From assembly GCA_964488495.1 (NCBI GenBank), contig CAZAUQ010000006.1, positions 1 to 60,575 of the forward strand: DNA of 60,575 nucleotides, in the 5' to 3' direction. Positions 53,462-59,748 of this stretch are shown here, piece after piece. Source of the DNA: UBA1402 sp964488495. Lineage in GTDB: Bacteria > Bacteroidota > Bacteroidia > Bacteroidales > UBA1402. The notes beneath the pieces are model-generated. The model saw only the letters and a list, made by a program, of their open reading frames with translations. It was not told the origin of the DNA and ran no database searches. A program made the translations under genes and the position numbers. Numbering within the stretch: position 1 is the first letter of the stretch; each line of letters starts with the position of its first letter.

Positions 53462-54063
53462 CGCTGCATACACCAATAACAAAGCAAGGCAGTAAGGCTT
53501 CCTATCAGAGAACCTGCACTGACATCTACCAGAAAATGCTGGGATAAATATACCCTGGAATAGGCCGTCAGGCTGGCCAGGACCAGAAAAAACACTTTCC
53601 AAAAAGGATTTTTGACAATCAAAGCCAGCACCATAAAAATGGCAAAAGCTCCTGTAGTATGACCCGAAGGAAAACTATGTGATGAATGTAAATGCACCCC
53701 CTCGACTACATGTAAATCGTAGAGATCTTTGAAGAAGACTTTAGGTCTGGGGCTGTCGGGCCAGACCACTCTTTTGAAAAATTGAGTAAACAAAGGGGCT
53801 AAAATGCTGGAGGCAATGGCCATTATGGCGTAACGAAAGCGCACAAACAACAAAATGACACAAATGGGAACCAGCACCCAGCCTTCGCCCATGTAAGAAG
53901 CGTATTTAAAGAAAAAATCGGCAAAGGGGCTGTTGTGTTGGTTCATCCAGATATGGATATCTGCTTTGGAATAGCTCAGGATAAAAAATACGCTGAGGGC
54001 CAGTATCAGCAGATAGGGGATAAAGAGCCAAAAATTGTCTTTGAACAGAGAACTTCGTTTCAT
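53413..54063 (-). CDS. PAP2-family membrane phosphatase
   Basis: A 216-residue integral membrane protein with about six helices and the three acid-phosphatase motifs: KRVVWPDSPRP (motif 1, K-x-R-P type), SHSFPSGHT (motif 2) and SRVYLSQHFLVDV (motif 3). Members dephosphorylate undecaprenyl pyrophosphate, phosphatidate or lipid A. The extended first motif and N-terminal helix are compatible with UppP- or LpxE/F-like roles; no choice is possible. The coding end overlaps engB. Confidence 0.9.
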   Translation of the reverse strand: MKRSSLFKDNFWLFIPYLLILALSVFFILSYSKADIHIWMNQHNSPFADFFFKYASYMGEGWVLVPICVILLFVRFRYAIMAIASSILAPLFTQFFKRVVWPDSPRPKVFFKDLYDLHVVEGVHLHSSHSFPSGHTTGAFAIFMVLALIVKNPFWKVFFLVLASLTAYSRVYLSQHFLVDVSAGSLIGSLTALLCYWCMQRYSKPWLDKSFKICIK

Positions 54064-54083
54064 AGGGCAAAACTTAAATACTG

Positions 54084-54091
54084 CAAAGATA
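54084..54091 (-). promoter_or_regulatory. Putative -7 box of the PAP2 gene
   Basis: Minus-strand TATCTTTG, an exact TAnnTTTG, 20 bases before the start codon. Confidence 0.42.
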
Positions 54092-54120
54092 GTTTTTTGT
54101 CCTGTAATGCAAAACGGAGT

Positions 54121-54150
54121 GGTGTGAAATGCTTATCTTTACAAGCTTTT
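54121..54150 (+). repeat. Imperfect 30-base direct repeat, copy 1
   Basis: The sequence ggtgtgaaatgcttatcttt plus the next ten bases matches copy 2 at 54187-54216 at 26 of 30 positions, with a period of 66 bases. Copy 1 contains TATCTTTA, one base off a -7 box. Confidence 0.6.
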
Positions 54151-54186
54151 AATGAGTGAGGACATGTACCTGTCTGCAACCGACAA

Positions 54187-54216
54187 GGTATGAAATACTT
54201 GTCTTTACTAGCTTTT
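54187..54216 (+). repeat. Imperfect 30-base direct repeat, copy 2
   Basis: Second copy of the repeat at 54121-54150; it ends 12 bases before the preferred ATG of the acetyltransferase gene and contains an alternative ATG at 54190. Confidence 0.6.
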
Positions 54217-54228
54217 TACAAGAGGATT

Positions 54229-54702
54229 ATGGGAGCTGAACTACATTTTGAATTATGCCGCTGGGACAACAGCAAACATACCAGGGCTTTTTTGGATTTG
54301 TTGAATCATTACATGGCCGATCCTATGGGTGATTTTCCACCCCTGGACAATTCAGGACAAGTAAAGTTGCTGGCCGATCTTAGTGCTCATCCTACGGCAG
54401 AAGTCTTACTGATGAGCCTGAAAGGACAATACATCGGCATGTCGACCTTTTTTGTGAATTATTCCACCTTTCTGCTCAAACCTTACATCTACATTCACGA
54501 TGTCGTTGTGCATAAATCGCAGCGAAACCTGGGTTATGGCAGTTTGATGATCAGGGAATTGATCCGTTTGGCCCAGGAACGCAACTATTGCAAGCTGACA
54601 CTCGAAGTGCGCAAAGACAATCCCGCCGCTCAAAAAGTGTACACTAGCCTAGGCTTCGAAGCCGGCAGTCCTGAGATGCTCTTTTGGAGTAAAATGCTTT
54701 GA
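54229..54702 (+). CDS. GNAT family N-acetyltransferase
   Basis: A 157-residue single-domain acetyltransferase. Strands 1-4 include LHFELCRWDNSKHTRAFLDLLNHYM and EVLLMSLKGQYIGMSTFFV, then IYIHDVVVHKSQRNLGYGSLMIRELI with the acetyl-CoA-binding Q/R-x-x-G-x-G/A-like loop, and LTLEVRKDNPAAQKVYTSLGFEAG at the end. The ATG at 54229 follows an AGAGGA stretch; an in-frame ATG at 54190 would add 13 residues and lies inside a direct repeat. Substrate unknown. Confidence 0.85.
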   Translation: MGAELHFELCRWDNSKHTRAFLDLLNHYMADPMGDFPPLDNSGQVKLLADLSAHPTAEVLLMSLKGQYIGMSTFFVNYSTFLLKPYIYIHDVVVHKSQRNLGYGSLMIRELIRLAQERNYCKLTLEVRKDNPAAQKVYTSLGFEAGSPEMLFWSKML

Positions 54703-54707
54703 TCTGT

Positions 54708-56732
54708 TTATTTTCCCATTTCTTCCAGAGCTTTGTTTGTGGCTCTGAGCAAAGGCTCTGCCGAGAGTTTTTGACCAACTGCTTTTTGCATCCAGCATTG
54801 CGGAATCAGTCGTCCCTGAGCAAAAATGCGCTGAATTTCAGCACCCATATCTTTGCCTTCGAAGTACTCGTTCAATTGATAATGAATCAGATGCCCCAAG
54901 GGATATGCCGGCAAATAAAGAGGAATTTCGATCATGTGCGAATAAACGGCCAGAATGTTTTGGTCTTCGATGCCAAACACCGGGGCATAATAGTCGTTCC
55001 AGACTTCCCGGGCTATACGTATTACATTTTCCTTTAATTGGGCAGCATCGGTAGTGGGATTCTCGTACATCCAACGCCAGACCTTCATGTCTACCAGGGC
55101 AACGCCCATAATTTCGTAACTGCTCCAAAACAAATCCAGGGTGTTCTGGCAGCCGGCCAGAGGATCCTGCTGTTTTAAACCCAGCAAGTCCAGGTCTCTT
55201 TCCTGAAATACAAAGGCCAATGCTTCGGTAAAAGCGTTGTTGGGCACGGAACTCAGGAAATAGTTAGGTACATCGTAAAGCGAAATATATTCCTCCACAT
55301 TATGACCAAATTCGTGGGTGGCTATGTTGTAGGCTTTGTAATCGACTCCGTTTTCGCGAAAACGTGCCCGGAGATGAATCTTATCGTTTTTCATGGCTGC
55401 CGGCCAGGCATGGCCCGAACCCACCGAAGGATTCACTTCGACCTGTGCACAGATTTCGTTGGCTTTTTGCTCGCTGAAACCCATTTTTGCAAGAATAGCG
55501 GGCAGGTCTTTTTGGAAAGCCTGCAAAGAGGGATACTTATCAAGCACCATTTTATCCAGAGCAGCCGGGTCGATGCTGCTTCGGCTTTTGAAACCGTCGT
55601 ACCAGATATCGTAAGGCCTCAGTTGGCGGCCCAGCCTTTGCTCTATCAGTTGGCCTATCTCTGCAGCCTGTTTCGAAGACAATACTTCTACAAAAAGAGC
55701 TTCAACCTCTTTTTCGGCAATTTCAAGCTCGGCTTCAAAATTGCGGGCAATGTAAGTGGGATATTGTTCGTTGTATTTATCCTGGGCTTTGTAAGCCTTA
55801 AACAGATTCAGAAAATGCTGATAGCGGGTATTTGGTTCAGTTTCAAAAGCGATTTCTTTGCCCCCCCGATATACTTTATTGCTGATCGGGTCCCAATCGT
55901 AGTTTGGATTATCAATCACCTGAAGAGGAATGCTTTGTTCAATAATATGCTGCATTACTTTGTAGATGATTTCCTGCTTTTGCAAGCCCTGCTCTTTGTC
56001 GGCATAATTCGATTTGAGTTCGTCCCGGAGGCCCCAGTGAGTGATAAGTACCATATTGTCCGGAAAAAGCTTTTTACCTTGGTCCAGGAGTCTGCCCATG
56101 TGAATGTTGTAGTTCGAAATATAATCCTCGGCCTTGGTGGCGGCCAGGGTCATTTCCTGTTTAACAGAGGCAGGAATGCGTTCAATAAAGAAATCGCCCA
56201 GGCGGGCATAGCCCCATTCTTCGGAAGTCCATTTTTCAGCCAGAGCGGTTTTTTCGTCCAGGCTGAAGTAAGGGAAGTTCAAAGCTGTCACAAAAGCAAT
56301 TTTGCTGCTGTACATATCCTCTTCGAAGTGGGCTGCGTTGTCGTAGGCCCCAAAAAGCTGATCGACCGGCAGGTTTTGGTAACCCGTTTCGTGCAAGGGC
56401 CTTAGTAATTCAACTCTGACCCTGTTTTGATGGCCCAGCAGGGTTTCGAAATGGCTGGCCATGCGTTCGAACAACAGGCTTTTTTGTTCTTCATCGGTAC
56501 AGAGGAAATCCTGACAAAAGGCAACAAATTCCTCGGGACTGCCGTCTTTCGAAGTCCAGAGACCGGCGCATTGACGTATGCCTTTTTCGATGAGAGCATC
56601 CGGCAGTTCAGATTGCTCCGTACATGCCTTGAGGGTATGCTGTATTGCGCTTTCGGGGACGTTAGTATCAGCAGTGTTTTTACAAGAAATCATAAGCAGA
56701 ATTACTGAAAAGAGTAGAAAATACGGTTTCAT
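54708..56732 (-). CDS. Zinc metallopeptidase lipoprotein (HEFGH, gluzincin-type)
   Basis: A 674-residue lipoprotein (LMISC, Cys17) with a mostly helical N-terminal half and a zinc-protease core. The active-site helix is HEFGH at 473-477, and the third zinc ligand is probably the Glu in NNAFTEALAFVFQ about 40 residues later, as in clan MA(E) enzymes. A C-terminal segment with VYSHMIEIPLYLPAYPLGHLI and a substrate-side Tyr/His is M2/M3-like. It probably acts on peptides in the periplasm or at the cell surface. It ends five bases from the convergent acetyltransferase gene. Confidence 0.82.
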   Translation of the reverse strand: MKPYFLLFSVILLMISCKNTADTNVPESAIQHTLKACTEQSELPDALIEKGIRQCAGLWTSKDGSPEEFVAFCQDFLCTDEEQKSLLFERMASHFETLLGHQNRVRVELLRPLHETGYQNLPVDQLFGAYDNAAHFEEDMYSSKIAFVTALNFPYFSLDEKTALAEKWTSEEWGYARLGDFFIERIPASVKQEMTLAATKAEDYISNYNIHMGRLLDQGKKLFPDNMVLITHWGLRDELKSNYADKEQGLQKQEIIYKVMQHIIEQSIPLQVIDNPNYDWDPISNKVYRGGKEIAFETEPNTRYQHFLNLFKAYKAQDKYNEQYPTYIARNFEAELEIAEKEVEALFVEVLSSKQAAEIGQLIEQRLGRQLRPYDIWYDGFKSRSSIDPAALDKMVLDKYPSLQAFQKDLPAILAKMGFSEQKANEICAQVEVNPSVGSGHAWPAAMKNDKIHLRARFRENGVDYKAYNIATHEFGHNVEEYISLYDVPNYFLSSVPNNAFTEALAFVFQERDLDLLGLKQQDPLAGCQNTLDLFWSSYEIMGVALVDMKVWRWMYENPTTDAAQLKENVIRIAREVWNDYYAPVFGIEDQNILAVYSHMIEIPLYLPAYPLGHLIHYQLNEYFEGKDMGAEIQRIFAQGRLIPQCWMQKAVGQKLSAEPLLRATNKALEEMGK

Positions 56733-56788
56733 GGTGATTGATTTTTTCAGGAGGGATATAGTCTTCTTTTTGTTGATTTGTAAGCGTA

Positions 56789-57328
56789 TTACTCGTTTTT
56801 GGGTTTGGAGGGTTTTTTGAGTCTTTTTGCCTGATTTAGTTCCACCGCTTTGCTCACCAGATCCTGGTCTTTGAGTCGGTTGGTGTAGAAGCTGTAATCC
56901 TTTTTAATAGGTTTATACTCCGGATCCAGAAACAAGGGACTGCTAATGACGTGATCGGCGGTAGAACGGTTGCAGCAAAACACGATGTTTTCGACACCGG
57001 CAAGGCGAGTCAGAGCCTTGATGTCGGTATCGTGAGGTTGCAAGGTCATGGAGTCGGTAAAAAAGAAACAATAATCCACTTCACCTTCCACAATGCGGGA
57101 ACCCATTTGCTGATCACCGCCCAAAGGCCCGGATTTCAGAATGGTTATATCCCAGTCAATATCGGGATGTTTTCTGCTGAGGGCTTCCTGAATCAGCTTG
57201 CCGGTGGTGCCGGTGCAATAAAATTTATGTCCGATCAGGCGTTCCGAGTTCCAGACAGCCCATTCAATCAGGTCCTGCTTCATACCGTCGTGTGCAACGA
57301 GACCTATTTTGCGAATAACTTTGTTCAT
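56789..57328 (-). CDS. mgsA: Methylglyoxal synthase
   Basis: A 179-residue enzyme that converts dihydroxyacetone phosphate to methylglyoxal and phosphate, a bypass of lower glycolysis. It shows KIGLVAHDGMKQDLIEWA with the conserved His-Asp, YCTGTTGKLIQEAL in the phosphate-binding loop, and SGPLGGDQQMGSRI with the catalytic Asp. The C-terminal part (about 125-179) is longer than in the 152-residue E. coli protein. The ATG at 57328 is chosen because the conserved core begins there; the open frame upstream extends 55 codons without similarity. Confidence 0.93.
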   Translation of the reverse strand: MNKVIRKIGLVAHDGMKQDLIEWAVWNSERLIGHKFYCTGTTGKLIQEALSRKHPDIDWDITILKSGPLGGDQQMGSRIVEGEVDYCFFFTDSMTLQPHDTDIKALTRLAGVENIVFCCNRSTADHVISSPLFLDPEYKPIKKDYSFYTNRLKDQDLVSKAVELNQAKRLKKPSKPKNE

Positions 57329-57472
57329 ATATTCTAATTTAGTTTGTAGATTAAGTGTTTGTTTATCCGGGTGGAAGAAACCAGGATTTGAATCTGCGTA
57401 CCGATTGTAACAGTGCAGAACAAAAGAACAAATTCTTTTGCAAAAAGCAATACAGGGACAAAGGTTTTTTAT

Positions 57473-57511
57473 AAAAACAGAGGCTGTGTCCAATCTCAGA
57501 AACAGCCTCTG
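57473..57511 (-). terminator. Intrinsic terminator after pruA
   Basis: Read on the minus strand, a perfect 10-bp stem CAGAGGCTGT / ACAGCCTCTG (57511-57502 with 57487-57478), then a run of five T. It lies 78 bases behind the corrected pruA stop. Confidence 0.88.
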
Positions 57512-57588
57512 CTCTTTAGTACAATTCTTTGCCTCCTTCTCGTTGAGTTGAGTTCTTCGGCAATTTTTGTCCTGCTTTTTCTATGAAT

Positions 57589-59378
57589 TTAGTCCTCGGG
57601 CAAGAAATTGGGATACATATAATTAGTAGGAGACACAAACGTTTCTTTGATGGTGCGAATCGAAGTCCAACGCAGAAAGTTGANNNNNNNNNNNNNNNNN
57701 NNNNNNNNNNNNNNNNNNNNNNNNNNNNNNNNNNNNNNNNNNNNNNNNNNNNNNNNNNNNNNNNNNNNNNNNNNNNNNNNNNNGGAGACACAAACGTTTC
57801 TTTGATGGTGCGAATCGAAGTCCAACGCAGAAAGTTGAAGACCGAGCCCGCTTTGTCGTTGGTACCCGAGCCTCTGGCACCGCCAAAAGGTTGCTGGCCT
57901 ACCACGGCACCGGTAGGTTTGTCGTTGATGTAGAAATTGCCCGCTGCGTTCACCAGCTTTTTTGTCATTTTCTCGATATTGTATCTGTCTTGCGAAAAGA
58001 TAGCTCCGGTCAGGCCGTAGATCGATGAACGATCCAGCAGATCGAGGGTAGCGTCCATATCTTCGTCCTTATACACATAGATAGTAAGCACCGGCCCGAA
58101 CAATTCTTCGACCATAGTGATGTAATCAGGCTTTTTGGCCAGAATCACTGTGGGTTCAATAAAGTACCCCAGCGATTTATCGCAGTTGCCGCCGAAAATT
58201 ACTTCGGCATCGGCGTCCAGGCGAGCCCGGTCGATGAATCCTTTGAGTTTGTCAAAAGAGGCTTCGTCAATAACTGCGTTAATAAAATTAGTAAAGTCTT
58301 CGGGAGGCCCCATTTTTACTGTAGAGAGCTCTTTGCCCAAACGCTCGCGGACCTCTTTCCATAAACTGGCCGGGACATACGCCCTGGATGCAGCCGAACA
58401 TTTTTGTCCCTGGTATTCAAAAGCACCCCGCAGCAGAGCTATGGCCAGTGCCTGAGGATCAGCGGTGGCATCGGCAAATACAAAATCCTTGCCGCCGGTT
58501 TCACCCACAATGCGGGGATAGGATTTATACTTATAAATGTTTTCGCCTATGGTTTTCCAGATACTTTGGAACACGGCGGTGGAGCCTGTAAAGTGAATGC
58601 CTGCAAAATAGGGAGAATTCAACACCACTTGCGAAGTAGAAGGACCATCGGCAAATACCAGGTTGATGACGCCATCGGGCAGGCCGGCTTCACGGAAGAT
58701 TTCCATAATAACGGCAGCCGAATAAACAGCTGTTTTGGAGGGTTTCCATACAACAACGTTTCCCAGCATGGCCGGGGCTGCGGGCAGGTTGCCGGCGATG
58801 GAAGTAAAGTTGAATGGTGTCAGTGCAAACACGAAGCCTTCCAGGGGGCGGAATTCATTGTAATTCCACATACCGGGCGAAGATTCTGGTTGCATGTGGT
58901 AAATATCTGTTACGCAACGCACACCAAAGCGAAAGAAGTCTGCCAGTTCGCAGGCGGCATCAATTTCGGCTTGGAAAGCGTTTTTAGATTGTCCCAGCAT
59001 GGTAGCTGCGTTCATCTTGTACCGATAGGGGCCGGCCAGCAAATCGGCGGCCTTCAGGAAAATCGCAGAACGATGCTGCCAGGAGAGGGTCGCCCATTGT
59101 TCCCGGGCTGACAGAGCTGCATCGATTGCCATTTGCACGTGGCTGCCGTCGCCCTGATAATAATAGCCCAAGGTATGTTTGATGTCGTGGGGCGGAAACA
59201 TACGCACTTTTTTATCGGTACGAATTTCTTTGCCTCCGATGATCATAGGAACATCCGTTTCTTTGGACCTCAGTTCGGTCAGCATTTTTTTTAAGGCTGT
59301 CCGTTCCGGCGTGCCCGGAGCGTAAGTTTTGACCGGCTCGTTCTTAATTTCCGGTATAGTATAAAATCCTGTAGACAT
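57589..59378 (-). CDS. pruA: L-glutamate gamma-semialdehyde (delta-1-pyrroline-5-carboxylate) dehydrogenase, interrupted by assembly gap
   Basis: The enzyme oxidises glutamate semialdehyde to glutamate with NAD, the second step of proline breakdown. ALDH marks are FALTPFNFTSIAGNLPAAPAML, KPSKTAVYSAA, GSTAVF, RIVGETGGKDF with the general-base Glu, FEYQGQKCSAASRAYVP with the catalytic Cys, and EELFGPVLTIYVY. Near its 3' end the sequence has 100 N flanked by two copies of the same 55 bases. Merging the copies leaves 1635 coding bases, 544 residues, ending in the family-typical ETFVSPTNYMYPNFLPED with the stop at 57589. Reading through the N run gives an unrelated tail that ends at 57516 and should be ignored. 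Confidence 0.93.
57629..57683. repeat. 55-base duplicate left of the N gap (assembly overlap)
   Basis: Identical over 55 bases to 57784-57838, starting GGAGACACAAACGTTTCTTT. It encodes the same piece of PruA twice. Confidence 0.95.
57684..57783. other. Assembly gap of exactly 100 N
   Basis: A fixed-length scaffold gap inside pruA. The flanking duplicates show that the contigs overlap and that no sequence is missing. Confidence 0.97.
57784..57838. repeat. 55-base duplicate right of the N gap (assembly overlap)
   Basis: Second copy of the 55 bases at 57629-57683. Confidence 0.95.
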
Positions 59379-59482
59379 AGTGTGGAGTTGTAAATAGTTA
59401 AGAATTCTGAGCGTAAAATTACCAATTTTTCAGACTCAAAATTCAAAAAATGGTACCGATAAATGACGCTATTGTCCACAAG

Positions 59483-59533
59483 AAAAAACACCCGGCTTTC
59501 GGAGGCCTTGCAACCTCAGCTACTCGTCGGGTG
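59483..59533 (-). terminator. Structured terminator of the retroelement transcript
   Basis: On the minus strand CACCCG (59533-59528) pairs with CGGGTG (59494-59489), enclosing an inner GAGG/CCTC hairpin (59517-59514 with 59505-59502), and is followed by TTTTTT. It lies about 90 bases beyond the template repeat and ends the RT/template unit before pruA. Confidence 0.65.
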
Positions 59534-59625
59534 AATTCACTAAACTATTCGATCCGGGTAAAGGATTCAGGAATCAAGCCGGTTCAGTGCGACTATCCGG
59601 TCATTCCATTGAGCTAAGGGACTAA

Positions 59626-59748
59626 AACCAGGCGGAAGCCCAAATTGTTGTTGCGATTGTCGGCCTGGTCGTTGTTGCGATTGGACACGCGACAGTTCCT
59701 GGCGTTGTTGTTCCAGCTGCCGCCGCGATTCACACGGTTGGAGCCCTT
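59626..59748 (-). repeat. Diversity-generating retroelement template repeat (TR)
   Basis: Directly behind the RT stop codon the minus strand carries a non-coding stretch that would translate as KGSNRVNRGGSWNNNARNCR, then VSNRNNDQADNRNNNLGFRL and V. It contains 13 Asn codons, all AAC or AAT. This is the known pattern of DGR templates for variable proteins with the C-type-lectin/formylglycine-enzyme fold: adenines in AAY codons are the sites miscopied by the RT. The TGA of the RT is in frame just upstream and a TAG at 59616-59614 follows, so no protein is made here. The exact repeat limits need the matching variable repeat, which is not in the window. Confidence 0.88.

Larger units (their letters stand above)
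59379..59748. other. 370-base region between pruA and the RT gene
   Basis: It contains the template repeat (59626-59748), about 90 bases without recognisable signal, the structured terminator (59483-59533) and the A/T-rich pruA upstream region (59379-59482). I see no protein gene. Confidence 0.7.

Noticed and set aside
55302..56405. Long open frame (367 codons) on the plus strand opposite the metallopeptidase gene
   Set aside because: It is fully antisense to a well-supported HEFGH peptidase gene and has no recognisable motif; it is a by-product of codon usage.
57516..57588. Extension of pruA through the N run to a stop at 57516
   Set aside because: It depends on the arbitrary 100-N length and on translating a duplicated 55-mer out of frame; collapsing the duplicate gives the proper C-terminus ending at 57589.
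59483..59533. The structured element as a riboswitch for pruA
   Set aside because: It lies upstream of pruA on the same strand but ends in a T run directly, with an arrangement typical of a terminator of the preceding unit; no known riboswitch core was recognised.
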